64,000 bases of DNA from Orbilia blumenaviensis (Eukaryota; Ascomycota; Orbiliomycetes; Orbiliales; Orbiliaceae): positions 558,001-622,000 of the forward strand of contig JAVHNS010000001.1 in the NCBI GenBank assembly GCA_036872755.1, written 5' to 3'. Below the pieces are notes generated by a model that was given only the letters and a program-made list of their open reading frames with translations, made no database searches and was not told the origin of the DNA. Every line of letters begins with the position of its first letter. Within the stretch, counting starts at the first letter, position 1. Positions 12,219-23,723 of this stretch are shown piece after piece. A program made the position numbers and the translations under genes.

Positions 12219-13992
12219 ATGCATCTGCATATGCACATCAACTCAAAAGACCGAACGGCGGTCGCTTCGAATCCGGGTGCTCCAGACTCAGAGATCACAA
12301 TCAATCCTGCCGATCTTGAGGGCATGGAAATATGCCACCACGTCGAGACACTAGACGTACGCGAATTCAATGGATAAAATTTAGCCTTTTTTTTACGATA
12401 TACTAACGGCCTATTAGGAAAAACAACGATTGAGGAAACTTGACTGGGGCTTAATACCCTGGCTTTCTTTGCTCTATTTGCTGGCTTTCCTTACTCGTAT
12501 GTTCACCAGAATCAAATTTGTAAAATCTCAAAGAATCTCCACTAACAGAGAGATAGGTACGAATATTGGAAATGCCAAACTTGCTGGTTTCACATCAGCC
12601 ATCCATCTCGATGCGGGTGGTGAACAGTACAATCTCGCCCTTGCGCTGTTCTTCATTTCCTACTCGCTTTTCGAACCCGTTTCCAACGCCCTCCTTAAGG
12701 TTATCAAACCAAATCAGTTCCTGACGCTTCTTATGGTTCTTTGCGGTGTCATCACAATCTGTACGGGTTTCGTTTCGAACGCCGCCGGTCTCTATGTCGC
12801 CAGATTCTGCTTGGGTGTCGTCCAAGCCGGTGTTTTCCCAGGTGTCAACTATATTCTTTCATGCTGGTACCGTCGTTCCGAACTCGGTTTCCGAAGCGCT
12901 ATCTTTTTCTCCGCAGCTGCCATTTCCGGTTCTTTTGGTGGTCTGCTTGCCTACGGTTTACAGCAAATGGACGGAATTGCCGGAAAAGGTGGTTGGTCAT
13001 GGATCTTTATCATCGAGGGTATCATCGTCGTTGTTATTGGAGCTAGTTCCTGGTGGATGGTTTTCAACTTCCCAGAAGATTATGCCAATAAGCCCAATAG
13101 CAAGCGTGCCAAGCTCATCAGATGTGTCGAGGAAAACTCCCACAAGAAAGACGCTTTGCCAGCTGATACACCACCAGAGAGACCATTCTCCCAAACCCTC
13201 ATGCTCAGCTTGACTGATTGGAAAACATGGACTGGTATCATGATCTACGGTGGTGCTGCTGGTCCTCTCTTCGCCTTCTCGCTTTTCCTTCCTTCCATCA
13301 TCGCCGATATGGGAACATACAGCCCTACGACCTCCCAGCTTCTTACAATCCCACCATACGTGGTCGGCTGTATTGCCACCCTTATTGTTGCCTTGATCGC
13401 CGATAGAACCGCCCAGCGTGGTCTTTGCGGCATTTTCACCTCTCTCTTTGCCATCCTCGGTTTCTTCCTTTTGTTGTTCGGCAAGAACGTCGCAATGAAG
13501 TACACTGGTACATTCCTTGCTGCCATTGGTATCTACCCATGTATCCCCAACGCTGTCGCCTGGAGTTCGAACAATATTATCGATCCTGGCAAGCGTGGTT
13601 TGTCCCTTGGCTTTGTTATCGGTCTCGGTAACTTGGCTGGTGTCGTCAACTGTTTCGTCTTCAGACAGAAGGATAAGCCAAACTACAGATTGGGACACAG
13701 CATCGTTTTGGGATTCTTGATCATCTTGTTATTTGGTGGTAGTTGTTTGCAGCATTTCTTGTTGGTTCGCGAGAACCAGAGGAAGAGGGAGCATTTGGCC
13801 TACATCGCCGATCGTGAGAAGAACGGTACCCAAGAGGAGCTCAAGAAGATTGAAGAAGAAGACAAGAAGAGGAGAGAAGACGGTAATGAGGATAGGTGAG
13901 TTCCATTATTCTAAACCATTTGATGAAGTTTTACTGGATTTGAAGCTAATTGATTATCTTCTAGTGACGATAACTTTGTCTACGTCGAGTAA
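12219..13992 (+). CDS. MFS anion:cation symporter, allantoate/nicotinate permease (DAL5) type
   Basis: Four exons: 12219-12356, 12418-12496, 12557-13895 and 13965-13992, giving 527 residues. Removing the second intron joins FLTR to TNIGNAKLAG, the hallmark first-helix motif of the fungal DAL5/Tna1 family of the major facilitator superfamily. Twelve hydrophobic helices can be followed, with a charged central loop (about residues 250-290) and a Lys/Glu-rich cytosolic tail after the last helix. The family imports organic anions such as allantoate, nicotinate, pantothenate or biotin at the plasma membrane; the exact substrate cannot be read from sequence. The first intron has a textbook TACTAAC branch site. 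The last exon is only 28 bp and encodes the end of an acidic tail (SDDNFVYVE). No pathway neighbours are present to suggest a substrate. Confidence 0.92.
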
Positions 13993-14535
13993 TTTTTTCG
14001 ACTTTGTTCTATTTGCTTAATTTCCTTTTGTTATCACAAAAGAACTTCGCTCCTTACGCCATTTTACGCACATATACGATATACCAATTTGTTGCATTTT
14101 AGCACTGGGTTAGACGGGTTTTAATTTTCTTTCTTTCTTCTCGCATTCCCTAATTTTTGATAGTCACGCCAATTGGGTGACACTGATGCTTTCAAGACCA
14201 TAGATTTTTAGACTCTTGTTTTTTTTCCTCTGTCATATTTTTGAGAGGATTTTGTACAAACAAAATTGTACTTGTCGATTCAGGTACTCCCGCAGGCATA
14301 CAACCACTGCGGTCAAAAGAAGGCTAGATTTAGAATGTCCTCTTTTTTTTTTTATTAATGGAATTATAATATGACCACTACAGCAAGCTCTTCAGCCTTG
14401 TACGTCACCGTGAAGTAGGCTACCCGCATGGCTTTTTGCAAGGGGGTATATATGCTCTTGCTTTTTATTATATCCGATTCTACTTATATGATACATGAAT
14501 CGATTGAGTTTTTTTTTTTTTTTTTTTTTTTTTCT
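13993..14535. other. convergent 3' intergenic region with poly-T run
   Basis: Gap between the convergent ends of the permease and the zinc-ribbon gene. It holds AT-rich sequence and a T run at about 14509-14533 directly beside the stop codon of the minus-strand gene. No gene is seen. Confidence 0.5.
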
Positions 14536-15741
14536 TCAATGCCCGGTGCCCAGGTTCCCGATCCCGTATTTCCGCCAGAACATCTCCCGGGCTTTTAATT
14601 CTTTATCTTGGTGTAATTCCGACCTTCGTCGCTTCATTTCCTCACGCTGTTCCGGGGTGGCGTACACTTGCCCTTCGTCGTCGTCTTCGTCGTCGTCTTC
14701 GCCGTCTTCTAGAACCCTCGCTTCCATGCGTTGCTGGTGCTGCTGTTGCTGGGGTGGGGGTGGTTGTGGGGGGAGTTCCTCCTTTTTCACCTGTGTTTCG
14801 GCAGTATCAGTGCCATACCACGCCTGTTCGGCTTCCTGGACCGGCGGGTGGGCGTTCACATAGTCTTGCGGAGGATCATCGTACATTCCCTCTTCTTCTT
14901 CAAGATAGTCCCCACTGCCGCTATTATGGTGGTGCTGCTGGTGGTACATAAGATTATTATCGGGGTGAATATACATCCCGCCACCGCCACCGTGATGACC
15001 ACTTCCACTTTCATCAGCACCGTTAAAAGCACCCATCGTATCCACTTCATCCATTAGGAACATGCCACTTTGCTGTCGCAGGTGAAGGAGATCGTTATAG
15101 GTCCGGGCGATGTTTGAAAAGTGGTCTGCTGCTGCTGCTGCTTCCGCTGTAGAAACTTCCATTTCAGATTCCATGCTAGCGTTCTCATGGTCGTGATTGT
15201 TGTGTGAAGGCAATAATGTCTCTTCGGTGCCGTGATGTTGATAAAGTGCCTCACGGAAATTCATGAGCTCGGAGAGAATCAACGAACGCCGTTTCATCTC
15301 GTCTTGGATTGTTGGCGTGGGGGATTCTATCTGTAAGTCCTCAGCTGGATGTTGGATGATATGTGGAGCTGGTGCTGTGGCAGCTGAGGGATCAGAGATG
15401 CTGTTGCTGCTGTCGCCGCCCTGCTGGTCGTGAGAAAGGGATAATGCATTAAATGCATCCGAGAGAGGGTTCCAGTCTGCACCGTCATTGGTGGAGACGA
15501 GTAGATTTGTGGATGTGCACTGTCCAATTTTTTTGAATTTTTTATTTTAAAAAAGGAATTAGCTATTAAAGTGTACTTTTTTTGATATAAATCAGGGGGT
15601 GGATAGTGTACATACGATATCACAGAAGAGGCCTGCGTTTGACGGAGGAACAATGGGTAAGGAGGCAGAGGCTCCGCATGATGGACAGTAAACTATCGAG
15701 TGATGCTGAGAGGAGGCATCGACTGGGATATCTGAAGCCAT
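14536..15741 (-). CDS. zinc-ribbon-like protein with low-complexity acidic/Gln/His regions
   Basis: Two exons, 15741-15616 and 15519-14536, intron of 96 bp in phase 0, 369 residues. The first exon encodes a CPSC knuckle at about residues 19-22. The splice junction creates a second knuckle, CDIC, at about residues 40-43, so the zinc-binding unit C-x2-C-x17-C-x2-C only appears in the spliced product; that supports the intron. The rest is low complexity: alanine run (AEAAAAAD), Gly-rich and His-rich patches, a PPPQQQQHQQ stretch, and an acidic DEDDDE run. It ends with a conserved-looking helical segment EEMKRRRSELHQDKELKAREMFWRKYGIG. The function is unknown; a nuclear or transcription-linked role would fit but is inference. 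The family is not recognised. Confidence 0.7.
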
Positions 15742-16322
15742 TGGAGGGGTGTGGCTGGTTATCTATCTCTGGCGGGGTCGTATAGGGAGCGAAGGAAAGG
15801 CGCGGCTGGCGGCTGGCGGCTAGCTTTTGAAGTCAAGTTTTTTTGTAAAGTGTTGGATTTGGTGGAAAAGGATGTCTTCTCTCTAGTCAAGCAAGGCCTA
15901 CAGGTACCTGGCTAACAAAAAGATCTGGTTTTTTTTAGGAAATGTGGTTTTAAATTTGAAGAATCACGAAAAAAATCATCTACGTATGCAGGAGGGACGA
16001 GGAGAAAAAAAAGATTCTTTCATAGGTGCATGTGAAGTTACGCTTTGGCCCTTTTTGGACTGAAGTCATGCATCTAGATCGTGATCTCGGGGCGGCGGGG
16101 AGGCTGAACATACCGAAGCGGGGTTGCGCTATTCCAGACTCGATATAAGACACGATCGTTTACCAGATGAAGAAGTGTAACCGGAGATGCATGAATAGGG
16201 TTTCGCACTATTTAGAATAACAGGTGACCAGTTTGGCTGCATGGGGTTCTGAGCTTAAGCTAATTTAAGTATATACTAAGAGGTAAGAGCTCGAGATCGA
16301 GTATAGTAGAGAGTAGCTGCTT
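15742..16322. other. intergenic, likely promoter of the zinc-ribbon gene
   Basis: Short GC-mixed promoter interval upstream of the zinc-ribbon gene, with small tandem ggctggcgg units near 15802-15822. No coding region is supported. Confidence 0.4.
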
Positions 16323-17045
16323 TCAGGACGATAGGATGTTGAGAACGGCACCGTCGAATAGGATATCGACAGTGTATTTTTCTGTGTCCAATCCTTTACA
16401 TAAGACCTTTGTATCTGCAGCGCTAACCCTTTCTCTCTTGATCGAGATTTCAATTTCAGCTATCGATATCTCGTCGTTTCCCGGTTTGCAACGTTTGCAA
16501 TTGTAGACCAGTTTAGCATCGGTCAACTCGTTTCCAGAGTCATGACCATCATACTCTAACGTTTCTAGGACGAGCCTTTCATTGGTTTCTGGTCTAATCT
16601 TCTCTGGGGGCGGATAAGTAAATTGGCATCCTCTGCTATTTTCCGCATCGACAAGTTCCCATGTGTCAACGCATGAGTTTTTGATGTGAACCCAAGTGAA
16701 CAGAGGGGTGCAACTATAATTTGAGGGGTCATTGTCATTCCTTCTCACAAATTCCGAATGACCTGTGGCGGTGGCGTAATTGGGATAATAGCGGGCTTCG
16801 GTAAAGTACTTGGCCCTGAGAACTTCCGAGTCACCCTTTGCAAGATCCCCGTCGATGTTAGTTGCGGGAGGGATTGTATTAGTATTGAGCGTCATGATTT
16901 CGATGCGGATGTCGCGGAGGGCCCGCGGAATTTCTATAGCTGGATTGATAGATCATATCAAATGTTAGATTGAGGCACTCCCGAGACTTTAATCGTGCGA
17001 TATGCATTTAGTCTACATACGAAGATTCATTGCATTGAATTGCAT
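16323..17045 (-). CDS. small orphan protein, possibly 2EXR-like
   Basis: Proposed two exons: 17045-17021 and 16933-16323, intron of 87 bp with a GTATGT donor, CTAAC branch site and CTATAG acceptor, giving 211 residues. The spliced N-terminus reads MQFNAMNLQIPRALRDIRIE, which resembles the I/LPxELRxxI(Y)E opening of the fungal 2EXR family; this is a weak, motif-level resemblance. An alternative is an unspliced protein of 190 residues from the ATG at 16895. The rest has a tyrosine-rich segment (ARYYPNYATA) and six or seven cysteines including CKRC near residue 155, and no membrane segment. The function is unknown. The 1.5 kb upstream contains no other gene. Confidence 0.5.
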
Positions 17046-18562
17046 TTCTCTATATATACACATCTGTATTATAGTAATAATATTAGGGATTATGACCCTG
17101 TCAATTGCAAGTTGAAGCTGTAGACGGCAGATCTAGATCTCCACGATTGATACCCCCCAGGTAGGGTTTCAATGCGAAAACACGTGCATCGCTCGATATA
17201 CATAATTCCAACCTCACGACTGCACTTCTGGCATTTGGGTGAATATTATTAATGCGCTGTAGGGTGCGCCTACCAATACCCGCCATGAGTCCTAACTAAG
17301 TTTATGGTGTATCGTCATTCGGGTTCTCTGATAGCTATAGATGATAACGTTCACAGGTACTCAGCATAGCGGAATAAAGATATTAATATTCCAGTGGGAG
17401 AGGAATGACATGGAACAAAACAATGTTCTGCATCTCACGAATTCATAGCAGATCATCTTCATCTCAGAGTACTAATAGTCGAGTCTAGAACCGGGTTCTG
17501 GCTATGAATCAATCGATTCGAGCGATCTAAAACCGGAGCAATAATACTTGTAACCGAGCTACGATGTGCAGATATTATTTGCTTGCAAGCCATACCCCAT
17601 GAGCTCTGTTAATTCCGTGTGCATGTGTGAACACTATGTCGTATAAGCACTTTTCGCTTTTGATTGAAGCCGTGAATTTTTAAAACACAAGATCGCAATA
17701 CGGATGAACAGATGCACCCGCACGTGGTATGTACATACATACGTACATGTACCTACATACGTACATATCCATACTTACGTACGCAAGAAGGTCAAAGCTA
17801 ACTACTCTCCGCAGGTATTAGTTACAAGCGACTGCATGGCGATGATAACGTTACTTGGTGTATTCGTCAGCAGTGCAGGCGTTAATCTTGTAATTAACCC
17901 AAGCTCACATTACCCAGAGGCGGTAGTACCCCCTTCTCGAGGCCTCGCATATGCGGGTTGTCCCGACGTTGGAGGAACATAAACATCCGCCACCGAAGGA
18001 GACATATTAGCAAAGAGCATTCGCATTCCTGGAGGGCTGTGCGCAGGGCGGGTTTCATTGTCAGCATGCAGCAATTGTTTTCGTGGTTTGGTTAAATTTC
18101 GGCCTGTGGGAAAGAGCGACAGGGGCCACGTAAGGCCACTTTAAAGAGCTGTGTGTGGGAAAACCACATGAGATCTCTCGTTTCTTATAATAGAAGTAGC
18201 TCAGCTGCTTGAACTTCAACTTCAACCTTCAACCTTCAACTTCAACCTCATCGCATCTCACACCAAACCGCTGCCATTTTCGACATACCGTGATTCTATT
18301 ACCCAGTCCTTCTCCTCATCTTTTGTCGAATTGAAGCTCGTTTGCCAAAAAAAAACAAAAGTATCAGGAATAGAATCACCGGCCCCGATCGAGTTTCAGG
18401 TACCAAAAAAAAAGTTAATAGCTTAATTAACGCCACACCAAAAGATCTGCTACCACCACACCCGTCAAACATCTTCCTCGCGACCACATCTCCTTCATCT
18501 TCCTCCCCTTCTTTCTTTTTCCTTCTCGAAACAATCATCAAAAAAACCGAATAACTTCAACA
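17046..18562. other. intergenic with TTCAAC-repeat promoter region
   Basis: No gene is supported. A palindrome-rich tacgtacatacgtacatgtac stretch lies around 17730-17782. At about 18210-18250, a run of TTCAAC/CTTCAACC units sits roughly 310-350 bp before the PRA1 gene and just after a TATAATA-like sequence (about 18186-18192), so it probably marks the start of that transcript. The downstream leader to 18562 is rich in C and A, as expected of a fungal 5' untranslated region. Confidence 0.45.
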
Positions 18563-19184
18563 ATGTCTTCTCTCCGGATACCCATTTCTCTGGTCACCGA
18601 CCGCATCTCCTCTGGAATGGCCAGGTTCCAGGTACGTTGTGCACCCCTCTCTCTCTCTCCATACAATTTCACTAGGTGTGAACACCCCCTTTCCAACAGC
18701 CTCACTAACAACAATAACCTACCAACAGAACACCTCCATCTCAGCTCGCTATAACACCCTCCGCCCTCTCTCCGAATTCTTCGATTTCAGGCGTATGTCC
18801 AAGCCTGCCAACCTCGGCGAAGCCCAGACACGTATAGCCTACAACCTCGGCCAATTCTCCTCAAACTACCTCCTCGTCTTCGTCCTCCTCTCGATCTACG
18901 CGATCATTACCAACCTCCCGCTGCTTTTCCTCATCGTGGTCATCGTAGCTGGTGTCTACGGTATCGGCCGACTGGAAGGACGGGATTTGCAGGTCGGGAA
19001 CTTCCGCGCGACAACAAGCCAGCTTTGGGGAACGTTGGGAATCACGGGATTTATCTTGGCGATCCTGTCGGCGCCGTTTGAGACTTTGTTTTGGTTGATT
19101 GGTGCCAGTGCGCTCACAATCTTGGGGCACGCTAGTTTTCTGGACAGGCCGATTGAGAACGCCTTTGCGGAGGAGACTGTTTAA
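18563..19184 (+). CDS. PRA1/Yip3 family prenylated-Rab acceptor protein
   Basis: Two exons, 18563-18631 and 18729-19184, intron in phase 0, 174 residues, close to the usual length of the family. The protein has an N-terminal soluble part with the RPLSEFFDFRRMSKP segment typical of PRA1 proteins, then paired long hydrophobic hairpins (about residues 80-115 and 130-160) separated by a charged loop with GRDLQVGNF. PRA1/Yip3 proteins sit in ER and Golgi membranes, bind prenylated Rab GTPases and affect their delivery to membranes. The gene has its own pyrimidine-rich leader and no operon-like neighbours. The assignment rests on the hydrophobic pattern and the RPLxEF motif. Confidence 0.88.
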
Positions 19185-20793
19185 GTTTCTACCATCTAGA
19201 AAAACAAAAGTACATTTTTTGTGAGAGCTGGTGGGCTGGGCTGGAAACCATGGGAAGGGGAAGGGGAAGGGGAGGGGGGGAAGCCAACAGTGCGTGCCAA
19301 TGGGACAACGTTATTGGTGCGAAAAGATATGAGAGATACACATATGGAATGAATTTGGAAAGCATGCTTGGAGTCAATTGATATCTAAAGGGGGAAGGAA
19401 GGTGGAGGAAAGCGGGGGATTGTGGATGTTCTATTCGATGTATTATGCTTATCCTTTACGGTTTTGGTACGTAGTAATAGCTTTTTTTTTTGGTTTTATG
19501 TCCCGGATAATTAGACGCGGCGAATGGAGCTGCACAAAAATCATGAACGTTTCCCTCCATACCTCTATTCATACTTAATTCATATTAATATTCTTGGACA
19601 TACACTTCAGTTCTTATTCTTGAGCTCTTCCAATCTATGGAGTTTTTTTTATTCTTACTGTGTAGTTTTGGTGTCTTTTTTATGACCGGTATGTGGCGTA
19701 GGTTGTTTGGTAGGAGGTTGCATGCGGTTTCTCAACTTCTAACGATTTTGGAATCAATATAACAAGTTGAATTCAGGCTTTTAAACTTGAATGAATCAAT
19801 ATCGTCTATACCTGCTAGCCTGGCCTTCTGAAAAAAGTTGGTTTCGTATTGTGTGAAACGTTGACACAGTGTATAATATAAATACTTTCTATACATAAAT
19901 CCTGTGTGTCCCTAGAGAGGCCAGTTTGAAATGCTATTTTGTTTCTTTCGAAGCCAAAGTTTTATGCATATGCAGTATACACCCTCAGAGTGAAATCGGC
20001 AACTGGATCCATGGACCTTGGGGGTGTACGCAATCTTCCAGTCTTCTGGAGGGGGGGGTATATTTATCTCTTGTGTGTCACATAAAAACTCCTATGAACG
20101 TTACGTATACATGTCCCATGCGCTAAAGTTACGAAAGCATCATCGGTATGACCTGACCCTGGGTTGCCCCAAGGTTTCTCGAGCTAAAGCCGACGCAGAA
20201 TGGAACTGCAATGCATACGTAAATATTCCTACGTGTTAGATATAAATATATTTGTAAATATGGGGGCGTCTGGGTAGTAGTAAAGCTGGTTGGAGAACCA
20301 AATGTTGGAAAAAAATGTTTCGAAACTTTTTCTTGTGAATACCGTAACTACTGGTGGTTTAGCTATGAAACCCCCCCCAAGGCCTTGGAGCTACAGCAGT
20401 TGCTTGTTTATGCGTGCTTATGGGAGGTTTGGCTTGCGCGTATACACCCGATGATATATCATATCTATACCCCTAGGGCAGGTGGGCAGTACTATATAGA
20501 TTTCCCATTTACTTTTAACCTGTGGCTTCCATTCTTATCTCCGGCGCATTTGATCTGCAATAGATCTATGATTAAAATATTCGGACAGTTACGCTACCGG
20601 TCTATAGTTTAATTAATTAAAACTTACGCTCTACTCTAGCTAACTAGCTAGTGTGGGTAACTCTTTACCGTGGTGCAGCCCCCCCCCCTTCCTTTGTTAG
20701 ATTTTGTGCCAGTGTCGATATTGCTAACACACACACACCCTTCCAGAGTAATATATACATATATATAAAGGAAGGGGGAGGGTGGTCATAGTT
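19185..20793. other. intergenic, AT-rich
   Basis: No supported gene over 1.6 kb. It contains a G-rich run (about 19256-19279), a (CA)n stretch (20730-20738) and a TATATA-rich segment at 20751-20768 that lies 25-45 bp before the secreted-protein ATG and may act as its TATA element. Confidence 0.45.
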
Positions 20794-22052
20794 ATGCTCC
20801 CTTCGGCCTCCACACTCCCCATCTTCGGGCTTTTCTTCCTAATCCCCAATGCCACAGCGGAAGACACCGAGCCAGCACCACAGGTCAAAAACCTCTGCAT
20901 AGATCAACTATGGAATCCCGGCGAATGCGTAATCCAAATCGACTGGCGCCGACTCGACGCCGAAACCAAAACCGAACGTGGCGATCGCACTAGAAGAATC
21001 TACGAAAAAATCAGATCTATAGTCTTCGACGCCAACGGTACGGTCATAACGCCTTCCCCCGCAGAGTTTGAGGACTGTACTGGGACGGAAGACCGGCAGT
21101 GTGTGGTACAATCTCTGCTAGGGGAGCCTATAAAGTTGAGTCCGCAGATAAATGGTAATCCTGGGGGTTATTTGCAGTATTATTTTGGGAGTCAGGCGTG
21201 GCATACCGATCCCGTGCCAAATGATGGGGGGAGGCCTTATGTGGGGAAGGACGTTGAGGGCTTGAGGCCATATTGTGAGGATCAAGAATGGCAGGAGTGG
21301 GAGAAGAATCCTGAGGGGTATGTGGCGCCGTATAGTGGGACAAGCCCGAAATACTACCAGGTTCTTGTAAGTCACACTCTCGATATATACCCTTTCTTCT
21401 GGTGCTTGCTGTAAAAGTATTGTATAGAACTATATCGACGAATAGAATGATAATAACAAGTTAATCGCTAACCCTCTAACCCGGCATTTAAACACATTAG
21501 TCTAAGCAGATAACCTGCTGGTTCGAATGCAAAGATATACATGTACGATGGGGAGAACGTGGAGTCTCATACTGTCCCGAGTCCGAGCCACAAAAGCTAA
21601 AAGTGATGGCTGAAATGGTTGAAACGACGATGACGACGACGGACTGTGGAGGAAGTCTTCATACTCAGTGTGGTGTCACGGGTAATGAAACCGTTCAGAT
21701 TTACACTCAGACGGAAACGATTATTTCTACTATAGCGGGGACAGAAATTAACCCCCGGCCACTAATCACGATTAAAGTACCAATACCGGCGCCTGTATCA
21801 GCTCCCCCAGATCAAACGCCTTTATGTAGGAGAAGGACTACAGTGACCAAAACAGTGACCAAAACAGAAACAGTCACAGCAGGAAACAACTGTAAACCAT
21901 CATTAACCACCATTCAAATACCTGTATACCTACCCGTCCCAGAATCTAAATTTCGAATATCCACGGCAAGTGAGGTATACACTCGAACGGTCGAAAAGAC
22001 CGTTACTAAGACGGAGACTACTACCCAAGTGTACCTGTTCACAAAGACGTAG
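20794..22052 (+). CDS. secreted cysteine-containing protein, copy 1 of a tandem pair
   Basis: Two exons, 20794-21366 and 21501-22052, intron in phase 0, 374 residues to the first stop. I chose the ATG at 20794; the frame is open a few codons upstream but without another ATG. Residues 1-22 form a signal peptide (hydrophobic core LPIFGLFFL, cleavage near ATA-ED). The mature region carries cysteines, the motif YLQYYFGSQAWHTDPVP, and after the intron TCWFECKDI and CGGSLHTQC. The C-terminal part has repeated TVTKTETVT units that look O-glycosylated. The protein at 23724-24879 shares the WHTDPVP block, its spacing and the intron position, so the two are paralogs. The function is unknown. Codons after the stop remain protein-like, suggesting the tail is truncated (see findings). 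Confidence 0.72.
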
Positions 22053-22275
22053 ACGATTGATAATACTCCTAAAAACTCAGTTACGTTACCCCCCTATTGT
22101 ACGTCTACTAATGACGCCACCTATACACTTCATGCCGTACCAGCTTACAAGCTTGGGGGAATGACCTGTCCTATACTGGCCAAGCTGAAGGTGGTAAAAA
22201 CAAGCTTTCTATCACTACGAACTTCTGTCGGGGCAAACACCAAGCCGGTGCACTAGAATACCTTGTTTTTCGTTA
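22053..22275 (+). pseudogene. decayed C-terminal coding remnant of secreted copy 1
   Basis: Immediately after the TAG at 22050-22052, the same frame stays open for 67 codons to 22254 and reads as protein (TYTLHAVPAYKLGG). At the G-run in cttggggga (22153-22161) the protein-like reading moves to another frame (NDLSYTGQAEGG, then KNKLSITTNFC) and ends with a stop near 22275. One nonsense change plus one lost G would explain this. A real intron covering the stop is unlikely, because the nearest GT-AG pair would be only 24 bp. Confidence 0.5.
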
Positions 22276-23723
22276 AGTTAATTCCTTATTTAGTAATAGT
22301 CCCTGCCCTCTCTAACTTTTTTTAAATTAAAGGCCTGGGTAGATACGCACACCTATGTTGGCATTCTTCCAACATCTTGGTATCAGTACTGTTTCAAGCG
22401 CCGCAAGAAACTGTTGGTATATATAGTGAAATTGTTGCAGTTTGTGTTCTTGGGATAATTCTTGTTCTGCTGTGCATTACCTATATTAGCCGGAACTTTG
22501 TACTAAATAATAATATTAATATAGATTCTCTTTTAAAAAAAGCCAATTGTAAAGCTATCAATATTATGATAAATGAATGAATTTACATAAGACCTTAAAA
22601 TTCCCGATTCGCTCGGAAGGCTACATTGATTGATTTATGGATTAAAAGTGGCGGGCATATCGAAGTTTTTGAAATCCTATGCTGAACTACTAAATCGAAT
22701 ATAAAATGTATTTACATTTAAATACTTAGGTAGATGCGCTACGCCACGTAAAAGTTCCACAACTGGTTAATCGACTGTGCTCGTAAACCTTCGATACCAC
22801 TGCTATAGTGCTCTCCGGGTATGAGTAGGTCTAATCACGCTGCGCCATGCGCTTCGAATTCATGTCCCATGTAGTTTCATACCGTAGGCCTCTCCCCCCC
22901 CCATGCCGCACAACAACACGATATCGTGGCACCCTCGATTACGAATACTGGACCGACCTCCCGGATTTAAAAAAAAAAAAATAAAAAAAAATCATATTAT
23001 TTTGTCGATTGAAAAGTACTGTAGATGAATGCTATGTTTCAGTAGACAGGATCGAAGGCGAGTACTAGTAATTAAACACGCAATGGCGATGTATAAAAAC
23101 CTGTATAGATTCCTATCTATAGCTACCTAGCCTCAAGGAAACAGCTGTCTAGGGCAGTTTGTATTCTTTCGTCGAGGATTTTAGTTGGTTATCTACGAGA
23201 GGAAGGAAGAAAGTCCCAACGTTCCCCCCCTCGTCCCCTTCCCTCTCTTCGACCGGCTTGAACTTGCCACAAACAAGAGGGAGGATCGGAGCACATATAC
23301 TTGCTACAAAACAACCGTGCCCCGGCTTTCATGTGCCATGAATAGTGACAAATACCTAGCTAGATTGTGGATGGGAATTCTTTTTGATGGCGGGGGAAAG
23401 GATTGACTGGATGTATTAATATAGAAGTATTGGCACTTGGAATCTTTTTATGTAAAAATAGCCCTTTTCTGGAAATAAATCGCATTTTGCAGGCCGAGCT
23501 GCTTGGGATTCTGTGAAATTGTGGGACCTGGCTTGGTGTATTGATATCTTGCCGGGGCGATATACTGGTATCGATCATATCGATCCTTTCTTCTAAGGCT
23601 TGGGTCTTATCGATATATCATCTTATTAAACTTCTTTTTATACGTACCATATATATATTTATATATACATATGTATCTTGGCTGGTAAAAAAAAAAAAGA
23701 CAATTTAAACTATATATACCACC
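22276..23723. other. intergenic between the two secreted paralogs
   Basis: No complete gene. A hydrophobic 25-residue segment (about 22420-22500, plus strand) reads like a membrane helix but has no ATG. It could be a further decayed piece of the upstream gene. A-runs occur at 22968-22989 and an AT-rich TATATATTTATATATAC segment at about 23649-23672 precedes the second paralog. Confidence 0.35.

Noticed and set aside
12997..13698. A 233-codon frame opposite the MFS permease
   Set aside because: Shadow of the permease coding strand; the permease has clear family motifs.
21515..21535. tRNA B-box-like ggttcgaatgc
   Set aside because: It lies inside the second exon of the secreted protein and there is no A box or cloverleaf around it. 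The similar ttcgaatccgg at about 12267 is also inside a coding exon.
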